From the NCBI GenBank assembly GCA_024399955.1, contig JAKSNH010000007.1, forward strand, positions 1 through 64,000: a DNA stretch of 64,000 nucleotides, given 5' to 3'. Made by a program: the position numbers and the translations under genes. The first letter of the stretch is position 1; every line of letters begins with the position of its first letter. Source of the stretch: Paludibacteraceae bacterium (lineage in GTDB: Bacteria > Bacteroidota > Bacteroidia > Bacteroidales > Paludibacteraceae). The notes beneath the pieces are model-generated. The model searched no databases. It had not been told where the DNA came from and worked only from the letters and a program-made list of their open reading frames with translations. Shown piece after piece: positions 29,801-39,278 of the stretch.

Positions 29801-32800
29801 TCTTCTAATATATCGCCCGCATATATGTGTTCGAACGATTTCCAAGTGAATGCTGGAGTACGTTTCTGGACATTGATTGTAATAAGTTTTTCGGCTTGGT
29901 TGTATTTGTTTGTTTGCGCAGCAATAGCTTTTACCTGATATGTTCCAAGTTGAGTTGCATAAAACGTAGTCCCCGATAAGTTAGCCCCCTCGCCACTAAT
30001 CACGGTATAAGTGATTTGACCATTGCCAATATAATCATCTGTTAAAGTAGAAAGGTCTAAAGTAACTTTATCTTGATTGTCAACGGATATGTCCAACGTG
30101 GTTTCTTTATTAGCAAACGGAGAAGTTTCGCGTTCATGAGTAATTCCGGTAAGCGTAGCTGTTACGTTGTACGCACTATTGTAAATACGCACTGGTGTTG
30201 TGAAAGTTCCTGCCACATCGGATGAAAATACCACGTTGAGGGTGCTTGTGCCTGTTGCGCAATCAAGGCTCCCTAAATCAAGTCCTTGTGTAGCGGTCTT
30301 GCCGTTGATGGTGAACTTATCGCTATCCCAAGCCACTTTGAGGTTCCCACCAGAAGCGAGACTGCGATCAATAGTAATCGTGCCTTGTCCTTGCTCGTTA
30401 GGATAAATGACTTCATTGGTAGTTGTTTTTTCAATTGTAAGGTCGGAGGCAGTAAGATAAGTTGCGCGGGTAACGCGGACTTCACTTGCATAACAATTTA
30501 GAGTAGAACAACCAGCCCAAGAACCAGAACCATTCTGTATCTTAATTTTTGTGATACGAGAATCTATTGGATAGGAATACTTGGTAGCATAATCGTTGAG
30601 GTCTCCGATAGCAAATTCTTTTTTGAACAACTCATTCCCGCTTGCATCATAACCAAAAACTTTCATGCCGATATCATTAGCCCAACTATATTTCCACATA
30701 TTAAATGATAGAACAGCGCCAGGACCTGACAAGGAAAATTCTTTAGAATAATGATCTCCATTTTTACCATAACTCTTTTCCGCGTCTTCTTTCAATACAT
30801 AACAATCCGTTGCTTCTGCTTCTTTTACTACGTGGATAGTGAAGGAAGCATTGGCGGCTTTGTATTTGTAGTTTTCGGGTTGGGAGAGAGACCAAGTGGC
30901 AGAGCCTAATTGGGAATTAGAAGATACTTGAGTATGTACATCATTGAGTGCCACAATTCCATTACCTGCTGTTTGTGTAGCTGTAATCGGGTTGCCAAAA
31001 TAATCCGTATTGGTAGCAGTCAAATTGATAGTTTGTTGCGCATCCACATAGATGGATGTTGCATAACTATCATGACTACCATTGATGGAAATATGATTGT
31101 CGTGCTTCTCTACCGTCACCGTAATGGTTTTGCTTGCTGCGGTATATTTATAGGTGGCAGCTTGTGAAATGGTGATAGTAACTTCTTCGCTATTGAAAGA
31201 TTTGCTTTCGGAGTTAGGAGCGAGAATACGATTATTGGCGACATCAAAATAGGCAATAGAAGCGTCCGTTGATTCGGTTATAATTGTACCATCGCTGTTC
31301 TTATTGCTGTAGACATTATTCCAAGTCTCATCCACCTTCATGGAATGCGTTGCATCAGCGGTGAGAGTGTTGGCGATTTTGGAGACGTTAAAGGTAAAGG
31401 AGAATTCGCCAGCCTTGATAATGTCTTGCTTGGTTTGGGTAAATGTTAAAGTTGCGGTGCCTTCATTTTTTGCAATAACTTTATTATTAGCAGCATCATA
31501 AGTGATAACATTATTGTTGCTACTAACGACAGATAAGCCACTACCGATTTCACTCGTGTTTAAGAAACTAAATGCAGAGGCGATTTCGTCATCAACAAAC
31601 ATCGCTTTCGGTGAGCCGGAATAATTGGCGGTCACTTCGGGAGTTAATTCTTGAACGAATTTTGCATATCGAGTAATTGTTTTTGCACTTGCTTCGGTTG
31701 TTGCTGTAGAACCGGAGATTTGCTCTGAATAACTTAAATTGGTTGAAACACGATTTGCTTCTGTACATGCTGCATCTGTGTACCATCCTGCAAAATGATA
31801 TGCAGCGTCCGTTTCTTCGGCTTTGAAGTATGCGGTATAAGTACCTGTACTTTGGCTTTGTGCTAAAGTGGTTGCTCGCTCGGTTTTGATGTCCGATGTT
31901 GCAGAATACGAACCATCTGTGAAAGAGGCATAAACATTTCCTGAACCAATCTTACCGGCTTGCGCTTTGAAATAATAGTATTGAAGGGCTTTAAAGTATG
32001 CGTAGCGTGTAATAGTTGTACGAGCATCTGCATTAGTGGATGTTACTTGAAAATCTTCGTTATAATCAGCGTTTGAAGACGTTTTTGTTCCAACACCATT
32101 TGCAGCAGTATACCATCCAACAAATTCATAACCGTCTTTCGCTTTTGCCACGTAGTGAGCAGTATACGTAGGTGCAGCCGTTACATTATCCGATTGTTTA
32201 TTTGAATAATCAAAAGCAATGTATTGAGATTCTTGAGTTGGTGAACCACCATTTATGCTAATATAGGTTCCACCACCTTCTGCTGGACTCGCATAAGATT
32301 CTGCACGACCATAGAAGGTAGCGGTTTCCCATTGTGCATAAAGAGTATGATTGCTTGCATTTGAAACCTTAGTGCTAGATGTGATTTTATTCCCTCCCGT
32401 TGCGGCATCATACCAGCCTTTGAAAGTGAAGTAGGGTTTGGTTGGTGTCGGCAGATCGTTGTATGAACCATCGAAGGTAACCGTTTTACTTGATGTGCTG
32501 CATGTGCCACCATTAGTAATAGCATCGAAGGTAACTGTATATGGATTAGGGGTAAATTTTGCGTAATAGGTTACAGACCATGAGTCTTTACCTGTTTTAG
32601 CATCTTTCCATGTTGCGGAATTGTTACTTGCGGAACCTGTACATGCAGAGGATGAGTACCAACCATTAAACGAATAACCAGTAGCGGCAGTTGCTTCGAA
32701 TTTGGCTGAGCGACTAACAAATAAAGACGAAATAGCTGTGGATTGTGAAACAGAGACAGTTACAGTAGAAGAGGAGGTTGTCTCCTTGCTTTCTCCCAAA

Positions 32801-33003
32801 GTTGTGGATACAGAAGAACCTGGTGAAACAGTTACTTTTGCCGTACCTTTCCCTGCACCAACAGCAGTAGTTGCATTCCATGTTCTTGTCGCTCCCCACG
32901 CATTACCTACACCAAACGTGGTGAGGGCGAGGGAAAGGATGAACAAACCTTTGAGGTTGTTAACTAAATTTTTTAAAGACTGATTAAAATTAATAGTTTT
33001 CAT
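23812..33003 (-). CDS. Giant secreted multi-domain surface protein (3063 residues)
   Basis: The signal peptide (residues 1-37, ending VGNAWG) is followed by about four InlB/Listeria-Bacteroides-type repeats up to residue about 460 ([49 protein letters not shown]). A long series of bacterial Ig-like and MBG-type beta domains follows (recurring NIxW, ITAxQxGD and IxVxK patterns). Choice-of-anchor-D-like units lie near residues 1550 ([10 protein letters not shown]) and 1960. A C-terminal beta-rich part at about 2580 ([20 protein letters not shown]) leads to the shared tail [17 protein letters not shown] role as adhesin or matrix protein is inferred. It lies 25 bp after the ORF6N gene. Confidence 0.85.
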   Translation of the reverse strand: MKTINFNQSLKNLVNNLKGLFILSLALTTFGVGNAWGATRTWNATTAVGAGKGTAKVTVSPGSSVSTTLGESKETTSSSTVTVSVSQSTAISSLFVSRSAKFEATAATGYSFNGWYSSSACTGSASNNSATWKDAKTGKDSWSVTYYAKFTPNPYTVTFDAITNGGTCSTSSKTVTFDGSYNDLPTPTKPYFTFKGWYDAATGGNKITSSTKVSNASNHTLYAQWETATFYGRAESYASPAEGGGTYISINGGSPTQESQYIAFDYSNKQSDNVTAAPTYTAHYVAKAKDGYEFVGWYTAANGVGTKTSSNADYNEDFQVTSTNADARTTITRYAYFKALQYYYFKAQAGKIGSGNVYASFTDGSYSATSDIKTERATTLAQSQSTGTYTAYFKAEETDAAYHFAGWYTDAACTEANRVSTNLSYSEQISGSTATTEASAKTITRYAKFVQELTPEVTANYSGSPKAMFVDDEIASAFSFLNTSEIGSGLSVVSSNNNVITYDAANNKVIAKNEGTATLTFTQTKQDIIKAGEFSFTFNVSKIANTLTADATHSMKVDETWNNVYSNKNSDGTIITESTDASIAYFDVANNRILAPNSESKSFNSEEVTITISQAATYKYTAASKTITVTVEKHDNHISINGSHDSYATSIYVDAQQTINLTATNTDYFGNPITATQTAGNGIVALNDVHTQVSSNSQLGSATWSLSQPENYKYKAANASFTIHVVKEAEATDCYVLKEDAEKSYGKNGDHYSKEFSLSGPGAVLSFNMWKYSWANDIGMKVFGYDASGNELFKKEFAIGDLNDYATKYSYPIDSRITKIKIQNGSGSWAGCSTLNCYASEVRVTRATYLTASDLTIEKTTTNEVIYPNEQGQGTITIDRSLASGGNLKVAWDSDKFTINGKTATQGLDLGSLDCATGTSTLNVVFSSDVAGTFTTPVRIYNSAYNVTATLTGITHERETSPFANKETTLDISVDNQDKVTLDLSTLTDDYIGNGQITYTVISGEGANLSGTTFYATQLGTYQVKAIAAQTNKYNQAEKLITINVQKRTPAFTWKSFEHIYAGDILEEVASTSYNGNPVALTLTYTNVDGEFAVDGNKLHVSQLFVNAHTAIVRVTTTETPYYKSTSEEHNYYLEAKKLPKFYLNGVEMSTSATTELELKIGETANVSFDQIEENYFSYTNNAQFVTYSHDAEHHTGVISATAFGDEGFQFHQAGTTTIFERICQLHIVVKKHKVELSSPIQNNDVWKVDSIYTGATYSATPASSVEHSQETVIVESSDEGVLRHMQDGSWKAVGEGTATLTIRQLNNNYWTGDTITRTIKVEKHTPVITWNIENDQYPWSSLITTPVVSSNTDLPFTLTSSNKSIADYTDNHIVVYNTIGTVTFTFAQEGNYKWNAATNVTKSFSVFQPKNHVPFILDNSNNSNFYYTHSGTYSWSNGYKIGNGGINTLNKNTSSVTIHFTGVPDKLSFTKTLSKAAGFLPGDGDCNCFVYESADGSSWSQCWKDVERVETKNVSNIQLQPTTRYLKFEYNNSCVYCTYSNITVTERSSVEPVANSLDFGTGYNGNTAAKRTVDVNWYSVMPCTVAISGADASQFYLGEDSKTIPSMLDNSGSATLSIFYTHEENKTHSATLTITSTDTPAKTAEIQLAGTTERAPQEIIWREDITPLPHNGGLYEGAALASSGGVVVLTSDNENIVKVVNGGLQPVAVGKTTVHAYQAGDDIKWQPVEAEKEIEVTSLSVQHLIWNDQLNNIKRTDGQIVNITLTAQSDAIAQDPTLVVTYELDDDAKAFASVTDNQLTITDWGSGYITAKQVGNINYVPAQLTKRLVSRNPDVDCRALAVEDANEYTLHTIASKEINITNGEPATIEFDAKMDISAIGEGLHLDEWYNGSWHEFQYIDWDVMAAKLGNYTHYGPYHLNRKTTKVRFYTNTGATMRRYFKNVEITLARYLELAQNDMSFASVDKGAFLDQIFYINYSNLRGTLDVELKNASSNLQVLTETIGEDCGEIGSMIPVKIRCNGNVCGTENNVIVLSNKEQKLEVSVSATVVPPSQNITWNPQTAILTTDVVALDATCTSSLPISYSSNNTDIATVQQDGLGVWSMTIIKDGTVTITASQAGSAEWSPAPDKMVTFYISKANPIVTAWATPSEVLKWNALSNSTLTGGEASVTGTFAWQDGTISVERGNSGYTMLFIPDNTNWYNTVSESIVVPVAKDPQFIIWNYTPEPMYCNANVDFDATSSSGLKVRYESSDPNIAYVNDNHLVIIKGGDVTITAVQDGDDVWAYASLSKELKILRWTPVIVTLPTANSMLIGTHLDNATLSGGRAELDGKQVDGSFSWENGSIETIDIAGSATRTVIFTPSNPNHYNSITCEVEVEVKKYAPKIIQSLKGTPITYGQPLSESVLQGSCIAMDDVKYPNEEVAGSYNWLEPSSYLNAGNQKATVRFTPENQEWYDVIDFTAPVTINKTHLINPTAIANMLFGQIIDEIAPINTTADLIHGIVQGEISWAASVDVQEYPTKGEHDYPIVFKVTDPNYISETLDGICHVVVEHGYAFDGHNGSPDWNEESNWKDNSKPSSNEDKVIIIANVIINTDISVGAITVKDGVNVTIQDRGVLNVGDYDCVSRKQYGDIIIEEGGKMNLNEGLVAVNDFTLKARLDGNKNETEYVKGESGQLSGKEQLQVNGNAYFELALDPIGECSQGWYDFTVPFPVSVTTGVQRYENNVLRTDLKCETNYAIMDYHEAVRAEGKYGWKKYHGIMQPGVCYTIAIDDVHNVYRFVKTKEGAFNTSNVVPMTLTDGVGENKDKGWNAIGNGTTQYVNLAAQGISKVQVYNHYTNSYSPVNIADNILPVGTAVMVQTPDNENMNLHIPSALAAPKRVIRTIEECQLVITPENRDLVLDRLFVSASEDKEDTYVIGHDLAKFDVSNTSVQMWVEDYNAKLCDIEKPLDGDQAFFPLTISAPKAGAFEIKVVTIPEDAIIYLTQDNHAIWNLSISPATINLSKGTETSYGLKLVRKNNNVVTDLDILNQDTDLHTYKVIQNNHLYIMKGGKVLNAEGKLVK

Positions 33004-33028
33004 ATCTTTTTTGTATTTAAATTCCTAA

Positions 33029-33670
33029 TTACTTTTTATAGTCATTCTTGATTGCTTCATATCCTATTGGACGGCAATCGGACTTAGTTCTGCTATATAA
33101 TGACTCTATTTGAACATTCATCTCTATTAAGGATTGGTTGATTGCTTCCATTTGCGCACCAACCTCATCATTTATATCGTTTTGGTCGCGTAAGATGTCT
33201 TCGACATAAGATTTTAACTCTTTTACCTCTGACTCTAATTTCTCTTGACGCAAACTTGTTTGATTAATAGCCAAAATCGCATTCTTCATGTACACAAAGG
33301 CACGCATAATTTGGATATTTACCTTAATCGCAATCGGACTTCTTAATAAACCAGACAACATCGCTACCCCTTCTTCTGTGAAGGCATAAGGAGCACGACG
33401 TAAACCCATTTTGTCAGCATTGGAGGTCACAAATTGTGATTTCCATTTTATAAACTCTTGATTATTAAGCTGAAACATGAAATCTTCAGGGAATCTTTCT
33501 ATGTTACGTTTGACCGCTTGAATCAATTCTCGCGTCTCAACACCATATAATAATGCAAGGTCACGATCTAACATGACACGTTCTCCACGAATCTCTCTTA
33601 TCATTGATTGCACTTGCTCTGGTGTAACCAAGAGAACTTCAGATTTTACTATTTCGTTTGATGTTGCCAT
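33029..33670 (-). CDS. ORF6N-domain DNA-binding protein
   Basis: Residues about 10-110 match the ORF6N (KilA-N-related) domain: IREIRGERVMLDRDLALLYG, then RNIERFPEDFMFQL and RRAPYAFTEEGVAMLSGLL. The remainder is a coiled coil (LRQEKLESEVKELKSYVEDI) and a short C-terminus. ORF6N proteins are best known as phage antirepressors and are frequent in Bacteroidales chromosomes. Here the gene lies directly upstream of the giant surface protein, in the same orientation and behind one promoter, so it may regulate that protein or itself. No phage genes are nearby. The regulatory role is inference. Confidence 0.85.
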   Translation of the reverse strand: MATSNEIVKSEVLLVTPEQVQSMIREIRGERVMLDRDLALLYGVETRELIQAVKRNIERFPEDFMFQLNNQEFIKWKSQFVTSNADKMGLRRAPYAFTEEGVAMLSGLLRSPIAIKVNIQIMRAFVYMKNAILAINQTSLRQEKLESEVKELKSYVEDILRDQNDINDEVGAQMEAINQSLIEMNVQIESLYSRTKSDCRPIGYEAIKNDYKK

Positions 33671-33770
33671 GTCTTTTATAATGTCTTCAATGTCTGTTTT
33701 TTAGTTGTCTTGTACTTACTTTGTAAGTAGTAGGGCTTGGGTTTGGCATGAGCACATTTTTTGGACGCTG

Positions 33771-33802
33771 CAAAATTACTACAAATATTGCAAAAATGCA
33801 AG
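33771..33802 (-). promoter_or_regulatory. Promoter of the ORF6N-giant surface protein operon
   Basis: Minus-strand TAATTTTG (complement of 33771-33778), 20 bp, then a CTTG -33 element (complement of 33799-33802). The leader to the ORF6N start is about 95 nt. Confidence 0.65.
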
Positions 33803-33838
33803 AAAATTGAGTGTTTTCCCAATGAAAGTAAATACAAT

Positions 33839-33912
33839 CTTAAAAATCGTATATTTTTGAAATTCTGAAGAGTGAAAAATATTACGTGTTTTCTTAAAAA
33901 TCGTATATTTTG
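33839..33912. repeat. Two 20-bp direct repeats upstream of the ORF6N promoter
   Basis: The sequence CTTAAAAATCGTATATTTT occurs at 33839-33857 and again at 33893-33911, 54 bp apart start to start. They lie 40-110 bp upstream of the -33 box of the ORF6N operon, a usual place for activator or repressor binding. The spacing is roughly five helical turns. Confidence 0.7.
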
Positions 33913-33960
33913 GAAAAGAACGGAATATAAATTGGTTTTTGTGCTATAGGGCTTCATATA

Positions 33961-34066
33961 TCCGTGCGTAGTCAGTGTGCGACCGCATCAGCAGGGTCGC
34001 GCACGTACGCGTCTTCCCCTACTGTGGGGGAAGACGTACTATAAAAAAAACGTGCGCACGCGACCA
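33961..34066. repeat. Nested palindromic element
   Basis: Inside this AT-rich gap lies a GC-rich block with several inverted repeats: GTGCGACC (33977-33984) with GGTCGCGCAC (33995-34004); a perfect 10-bp stem CGTCTTCCCC/GGGGAAGACG (34010-34019 and 34027-34036); the palindrome CGTGCGCACG (34051-34060); and an outer pairing of GGTCGCGCACGT (33995-34006) with ACGTGCGCACGCGACC (34050-34065). No T-run follows in either direction, so it is not a plain terminator. The rest of the 33671-34345 gap (675 bp) holds the ORF6N promoter, the direct repeats, a degenerate TTAACCGAC repeat near 34215-34260 and the amylase terminator; no credible gene is seen. Confidence 0.7.
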
Positions 34067-34212
34067 AACCATCATTAGGCAAGTATATGGCATTGGTCAA
34101 AATAAAATGCACTTTTAATGTTATATTTGCCCAAAAAGTTCGTAATCAGAATAGTAGAGGGGGATGCAACAGCAGATAGATGGCTTGTAGTTCCATTATG
34201 GCTGCTTGATGG

Positions 34213-34262
34213 AGCCGAGAGTTAACCGACTGTTAACCGACACTTAATCGACCGTTGACAAC
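34213..34262 (+). repeat. Degenerate GTTAACCGAC repeat
   Basis: Imperfect copies GAGTTAACCGACTGTTAACC, GACACTTAATCGACC and GTTGACAACC with a period of about 11 bp, in noncoding DNA. It is the same style as the repeat at 21557-21603, seen on the other strand (CGATTAA, GGTTAA). Confidence 0.6.
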
Positions 34263-34308
34263 CCTCCTTAATTTAAACATAATGCCCCCCTGAAATTAAT
34301 TAGGAAAA

Positions 34309-34337
34309 TGGCTAATTAGCGGGGTGCTAATTAGCCA
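34309..34337 (-). terminator. Terminator of the 34346-36937 amylase gene
   Basis: A perfect 12-bp stem, TGGCTAATTAGC/GCTAATTAGCCA, with a 5-nt loop lies 8 bp after the amylase stop. On the minus strand it is followed by TTTTCC. Confidence 0.8.
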
Positions 34338-34345
34338 TATTGTTT

Positions 34346-36937
34346 TTATAGCGGGCGGCCAAGGGCATCAAAGAGGACGCCATCGCGGAGGATGAGGAAG
34401 CGACCATCTTGGATGAACTTAGTTGGTTTAGCAGCCGGAGTAATATCCATGTTCACCTCATCAATATCCGTCACGACAGGTGAGCCAACCAGAATACGCA
34501 AATCACCAGGGCTGAGAGAAAGATTAGATGTTGTAATCTTCTGATTATTATTGAGATAGTCGTACCACGTGCCGGCAGGAATGGTGTATGAATTGCCTGC
34601 ACTTGCCGAGAAGTTACCTACAACCAATACATCGTTTCCCCATTGAACCGAGCGCACTTCTACGCCACTGCCTAATTTGGCCGCCGTAGGATTGCCCTCA
34701 AAGACGGAGGGTAGGTATTTAGTACGCAGTTTGATGATTTTACCTACTTGGAGCATTGCTTGTGTTCGTGCTGTTGTTTCTTCTGTCCAAGTCATCTTGT
34801 AAACTTCTTTCGGATCCATCTTATAGTTATAGTTCTGGCACGATGTCGCTCCATAGGCGCATGGAGGGTTTTCTCCATCTTCTTTTCCAATTGCGCCTGT
34901 TTTACTTTGGAATTTACCAAGTTCGGATCCTATTTCTGCAAAGTGGTAGAATAATTGTGGACCATTTAACATGGCTTGGAATCCCAATACCAATGGAATA
35001 CGTTTTATACGTGCAGCCTCATCCGTTTGTAGGGATCCATTACCCCATTTTTTTGCTTTGAAGAAGCAACGTTCTTCGTCATGGGTTTCACAATAGCTGA
35101 TATAGTTATCTTTATTAGCATTATTGAGGGCATCGCCATCCTTGAGCCATCCCATCGTAACTTGCTCAAAAGCGTTGCATGTGTTTTCCCAACACATCAT
35201 ACCAGCATTAACCAACTTGGGTCGGTCGCTTCCCATTGAATTTCCCCAATGTTCCAACATCATGTATCCTCCTAATGGTTGTACTGCTTTTGTGTAGTAA
35301 TCAGTAAGATTAGTCACTGCGTTGTAACTTTTACCGCATAATCCATGACTTAAATCCAAACGATAGCCATCAACTTTGTATTCTTCCATCCAAAACTTCA
35401 GAACATCAATCATCATTTGGTGAGTAGGCTCGAAATCATGATTCCAGTCTTCATAGACGTTATCAGGATGTGGCGCTTTCACATTAAACCAGGGGTTGTA
35501 TTGTAGGTCTTCTCCATAAGGATAAAGTTTGTTCATGGGATTATTGCCGGTAGAATGGTTGAGCACCATATCCAGAACTACAGCAATACCATGTTTATGA
35601 CATGAGTCAACAAATGTTTTTAAATCATTGGGTTGTCCATATTGTTTATCAATGGCGAAATAGTGATTAGGCGAATAGCCCCAAGATTGATTGCCATCAA
35701 ATTCATTGACGGGCATTAATTCAATACAATTTATGCCCAACTGTTTAAAATAGTCCAATTGATTTAATAGACCTTTTAGGTTCTTATTTGCCGTATGGTC
35801 ATATACCCACAATTCGTAGATTATCAAATTATTTTTATTAGGGCGTTTAAAATGGAGCGTTGCATCGGACCATTTGTATGTTTGAGCTTGTGTTTGTAGA
35901 ATGGTTGCATATCCATTAGCTCCACTCACACCTTCTTTTAGACGTGTGGAATAAAGGTCTGATATACGCACCACTTTGCCATCTGCTCGCAAAACAAGAT
36001 ATTGATATGTATATTCTAATCCAGGGGTTAGTCCTGTCAGTTTAAGCCAAAAATAATTACCATCTCGTTTCATTTGGTAGTTATCATTTATCTTCCATTG
36101 ATTAAAGCTTCCTACGACATAGATAGTTTTAGCATGCTCCAACACAGACAGATCATTAGGTGTTTTACAACCGGCAGCAAACGTGCATAAGGTGGCAACA
36201 GAGGGACTGTTATCGTATGTGATGCCCATTTTAAGTCCGGTAGGTCGAGCCTCTTCTTGGGATAAATTACATACATATGTTTCCAATTGCGTTGTTTTGG
36301 TAACACCATCTGCAGAAGCTGTAAATTCAAAAGTATTAGTGCCAGTGGTAGATAGCGTGGCGGTATAGATTATCTCTTTACCTGTACCTGTTTTGACTGT
36401 TTCTCCGTTTGATTTTAGTGTCAAATCAGCCGTCTCTGTAGCATTGCAATTTAGAGTAACTTGTTGACCAACAATAGATAACTCTGCCATTGCAGAAGTC
36501 ATTTGCACCTGTAATCCAGATTCTGCCAATGTTACGAATATATCACCTCCATTGGCATCTTTTCCTTCTTTATTGCCATTCTTGCCGTCATTAAAGACAA
36601 AGCAAAGTCGAGTTACATTTGTTTGTGAAGTGATGCCATAGTACGCATATAATCCATTAGGCATAGAAAGTTCCCAATTACCATCTGTGTTTTTGGTCAT
36701 TTTGTGTTTGTCTAATCCACTCCGCCATTCTGGTGCGCCAAGCCAATTGTTATACCCTGTATGAGCATAACAAGCGGATGCTCCCACCATTCCTTTATTG
36801 CCTTGGTTAGGGTTGAAGATAATGGTAACGGGTCCTGTATATCCCTTTTGAATGATAGCAGGAACGGTGGTGACTTGTGCCCAAGCACATACGATGCCAA
36901 TAAAGGCGAGAGAGAGGATAAATAGTGTTTTTTTCAT
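34346..36937 (-). CDS. Secreted alpha-amylase-family (GH13) glycoside hydrolase with C-terminal tail
   Basis: The 863-residue protein has a signal peptide (ending CAWA|QVTT), N-terminal starch-binding and Ig-like regions (residues about 20-230), a CBM48-like region (VYVVGSFNQWKINDNYQM, about 260-350) and the GH13 barrel from about 365 (LIIYELWVYDHTAN). GH13 regions are visible: VVLDMVLNHS (I), DGYRLDLSHG with the nucleophile Asp (II), MMLEHWG with the acid/base Glu (III) and YCETHDEER (IV). CBM48 plus the IIYELWVYDHT opening suggests branched glucans (pullulanase or glycogen-debranching style) as much as plain amylase. It ends in the shared tail GRFLILRDGVLFDALG. It acts at the cell surface or outside. 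Confidence 0.9.
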   Translation of the reverse strand: MKKTLFILSLAFIGIVCAWAQVTTVPAIIQKGYTGPVTIIFNPNQGNKGMVGASACYAHTGYNNWLGAPEWRSGLDKHKMTKNTDGNWELSMPNGLYAYYGITSQTNVTRLCFVFNDGKNGNKEGKDANGGDIFVTLAESGLQVQMTSAMAELSIVGQQVTLNCNATETADLTLKSNGETVKTGTGKEIIYTATLSTTGTNTFEFTASADGVTKTTQLETYVCNLSQEEARPTGLKMGITYDNSPSVATLCTFAAGCKTPNDLSVLEHAKTIYVVGSFNQWKINDNYQMKRDGNYFWLKLTGLTPGLEYTYQYLVLRADGKVVRISDLYSTRLKEGVSGANGYATILQTQAQTYKWSDATLHFKRPNKNNLIIYELWVYDHTANKNLKGLLNQLDYFKQLGINCIELMPVNEFDGNQSWGYSPNHYFAIDKQYGQPNDLKTFVDSCHKHGIAVVLDMVLNHSTGNNPMNKLYPYGEDLQYNPWFNVKAPHPDNVYEDWNHDFEPTHQMMIDVLKFWMEEYKVDGYRLDLSHGLCGKSYNAVTNLTDYYTKAVQPLGGYMMLEHWGNSMGSDRPKLVNAGMMCWENTCNAFEQVTMGWLKDGDALNNANKDNYISYCETHDEERCFFKAKKWGNGSLQTDEAARIKRIPLVLGFQAMLNGPQLFYHFAEIGSELGKFQSKTGAIGKEDGENPPCAYGATSCQNYNYKMDPKEVYKMTWTEETTARTQAMLQVGKIIKLRTKYLPSVFEGNPTAAKLGSGVEVRSVQWGNDVLVVGNFSASAGNSYTIPAGTWYDYLNNNQKITTSNLSLSPGDLRILVGSPVVTDIDEVNMDITPAAKPTKFIQDGRFLILRDGVLFDALGRPL

Positions 36938-36958
36938 AATGATAGAATAAAAAAGTGA

Positions 36959-36984
36959 ATAGAGGCGAACCCAATCGCCTCTAT
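36959..36984 (-). terminator. Terminator of the C10 protease gene
   Basis: A 10-bp stem, ATAGAGGCGA/TCGCCTCTAT (36959-36968 with 36975-36984), with a 6-nt loop lies just after the C10 protease stop and is followed on the minus strand by a CACTTTTTTATT run. No clear promoter is seen between it and the amylase start at 36937, so the amylase may depend on readthrough. Confidence 0.75.
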
Positions 36985-36990
36985 CCTATA

Positions 36991-39093
36991 TTATCGCAGT
37001 AATTGTCCCTGCGCATTGTACAGTTTATTATCACGCATGATGAAGAGTTGCCCATCAAGGATGAACTTCTGTATCTTTGTTTCTTGCTTCCATTCGGGCA
37101 GAGCCGTAGGTGTGCTGCTGCGAGCATAAATCTGCGGGAGCAGCATGCTTGCAGACGTACCGGAAGTGTAATTGCAGAAACGCGAACTGTTTTGATTCAT
37201 CAAGATACGACCATAACTACTGTTGGTGTTTGCAATGGTAGCCAAATTATCTTCGATAGAGATTGTCCAAGTGGTGGTGCCATCATTCCACGCCAATTTC
37301 TTAACAGCGGTTGCACCTAAGTCACCATTGGCATGTGTTAATGTCCATGTGTTGGACTGCTTATCTAACGTAAAGATAGCTACAGGAGAATCGTCCGGTA
37401 ATGCAATGGTGTTATTGACGATAGTCACCTCTGCGCGACCGAGATAGCCGGTGCTTTTGGTTGTGGTCAGTTCGGATGTGGCAGCATAAGAGTCGCCTTC
37501 ATAGGTGCCAACAATAATCATCTCGTCCCCGGATTGCAGTTCATCAGCAGAGGTCACAAGAGTAAAGTCTTTGGACTCTTCTGTTTCATTGGTAACGGTG
37601 ATGTTTGCGGTAGCTGTTTTGTTGCCATCATGTGTAGTAACGGTGATAGTAGCCGTACCTTGAGCAACACCTTTAACGAGACCGCTTTCCGAAACGGTAG
37701 CAACGGATGTGTTGTCGCTCTTCCATGTAACAGCCTTATCGGTGGCATTAGCCGGAGCGATGGTGGCAGTAAGTTGTTGTTTGCCATTAATCTTGAGCGT
37801 AGCAGAAGTAGGCGCAACTGTAACGTCGGTTACGTTAATCACCTCTTGCTGAGCAGGTCTTAGACCAATCATGGCATCTATGTTATAGGAGAAGTCGTAG
37901 TCTTCGTAGTCTTCACCTTGTGGTGTGAGGGCAGATAACTTGCAGTAGCAGTTACCATCACCTTCCCAACCCCAGTTGATATGGAAATAGCCACTGGTGT
38001 TGCGACCATCGCATACGAACTCATGTCCTCCTGCTTCATCATCCTCACCACCCATTATGATGGGACGACCAGCCTCGAGGTCTGCATTGAAGTATTGCTC
38101 AAATTTTGATGTAGTTACTCCATATTCAGCAGGCTCAAAAGCAGATTCTCCATAATCTTTTTTTGTGTATGTAGTGATGAATTTATCTGCCTCATATCCA
38201 AAGTATGTGGTAGCACCAAGGCCCATGACATCTGTAAAGGCACCGCTACCACCAAGAGTTTTACCTCCATATTGCATGTCAGCGGCTATACCGCAGCAAT
38301 ACATCAAGGTAGCCACAGCGTTCTTTTGAGCCGTAGTGGCACTCTTACCATAATAGGAGGGGAGCATGTTAGCCCAATCAAAAGTAACTGTGGAGAAGTC
38401 TTTGGATAAGGTTTGAGTCCTTCCTTTTGTGCACTCCCATGTATATTCATTATATTCCTTGCAGCACTCCCATGTATAGGTATGGCTACCGGTTCCTTTT
38501 TCGGGGTAGCGCCATTTATACATAATCTGCGACATGGCAGTAGCCACACAACCGGTTAAGCAACGCTCGGAGGTATACCATAAGTCCATAGGGCATTGGT
38601 TCCAATAAGGTGCTTCTTGATACCACGTGATTTCTTGACCTTTGTCATTCTTCAACAACGGACCTATGGCACTAACAGCCTTGCGGGGAGTAATTTTATC
38701 CACGGCATTATCGTCATTGGCGGCAGAAACCTGTTCTTGCAGACGATTCAGCCAGAAACGGAAGTTAGGATTGACTTTTTCGGGGTCAAATGAACCTTGC
38801 TCAGCATAAACGAGTACGTCCTCGGTGCGGTCATCACCACTGACGATGATAAAACCGGCATCATTGCCTTGATTGAAAACATAGTACGCAGGTTCGGTAC
38901 TATTGATTTTCATGCACTTATGCGCTAACTTCATAGTAGCAGCCGTACGTGGAGCTACACCGGCCTGGCGCAAGGATGGTTGATTGTTAGTAAACTGCGC
39001 TGCAATGGCTGCGGCATCTTCTACCGTACGTTCAGCTGCAAAAAGTCCAACTGCCAACGATACAAGTAATACTAAAAGAAACGTCTTTTTCAT
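36991..39093 (-). CDS. Secreted C10 (streptopain-family) cysteine protease with Ig-like domain and C-terminal tail
   Basis: The 700-residue preproprotein has a signal peptide (ending GLFA|AERT), an inhibitory prodomain of the Spi type (residues about 20-140; AYYVFNQGNDAGFIIVSGDD), then the C10 peptidase with the catalytic Cys in CLTGCVATAMSQIMYKWRYP (about 185) and the His in GGHEFVCDG (about 355), plus HINWGWEGDGNCY. A Big_2 Ig-like domain follows (VTVAPTSATLKINGKQQLTA), then an unassigned beta domain (about 500-670) and the tail GQLFIMRDNKLYNAQG. A small internal duplication (EYTWEC, encoded by two CACTCCCATGTATA copies) sits near residue 210. It probably degrades extracellular protein. Confidence 0.92.
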   Translation of the reverse strand: MKKTFLLVLLVSLAVGLFAAERTVEDAAAIAAQFTNNQPSLRQAGVAPRTAATMKLAHKCMKINSTEPAYYVFNQGNDAGFIIVSGDDRTEDVLVYAEQGSFDPEKVNPNFRFWLNRLQEQVSAANDDNAVDKITPRKAVSAIGPLLKNDKGQEITWYQEAPYWNQCPMDLWYTSERCLTGCVATAMSQIMYKWRYPEKGTGSHTYTWECCKEYNEYTWECTKGRTQTLSKDFSTVTFDWANMLPSYYGKSATTAQKNAVATLMYCCGIAADMQYGGKTLGGSGAFTDVMGLGATTYFGYEADKFITTYTKKDYGESAFEPAEYGVTTSKFEQYFNADLEAGRPIIMGGEDDEAGGHEFVCDGRNTSGYFHINWGWEGDGNCYCKLSALTPQGEDYEDYDFSYNIDAMIGLRPAQQEVINVTDVTVAPTSATLKINGKQQLTATIAPANATDKAVTWKSDNTSVATVSESGLVKGVAQGTATITVTTHDGNKTATANITVTNETEESKDFTLVTSADELQSGDEMIIVGTYEGDSYAATSELTTTKSTGYLGRAEVTIVNNTIALPDDSPVAIFTLDKQSNTWTLTHANGDLGATAVKKLAWNDGTTTWTISIEDNLATIANTNSSYGRILMNQNSSRFCNYTSGTSASMLLPQIYARSSTPTALPEWKQETKIQKFILDGQLFIMRDNKLYNAQGQLLR

Positions 39094-39125
39094 GATAAAT
39101 GAATTTTATTTTTTGTTAGACGTTG

Positions 39126-39157
39126 CAAAGATACAAAGAAATTCCCATATATGCAAA
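39126..39157 (-). promoter_or_regulatory. Promoter of the C10 protease gene
   Basis: Minus-strand TATCTTTG (complement of 39126-39133) and TTTG (complement of 39154-39157), 20 bp apart, 33 bp upstream of the protease start. Confidence 0.75.
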
Positions 39158-39234
39158 TATTTTAGGTATAATTAACCACAAATGGTCACTTTTAAGGATA
39201 ATTGTAGCGTATCGGTGCATTATTAAAATAATAA

Positions 39235-39255
39235 GGGAGCGGTTTGCCGCTCCCC
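39235..39255 (-). terminator. Terminator of the starch-binding repeat protein gene
   Basis: The stem GGGAGCGG/CCGCTCCC with a 4-nt loop lies 24 bp after the stop of the repeat protein. On the minus strand it is followed by TTATTATTTT. Confidence 0.8.
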
Positions 39256-39278
39256 TACTATAATCTATGTAAAATGAA

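Noticed and set aside
33676..33957. A 93-codon minus-strand frame upstream of the ORF6N gene
   Set aside because: It is AT-rich with low-complexity composition, runs through the promoter and both direct repeats, and resembles no protein; it arises from repeat DNA.
33961..34066. An integron attC site or a terminator
   Set aside because: No integrase or cassette genes are near, the arms do not follow attC core sites, and no T-run follows the stems.
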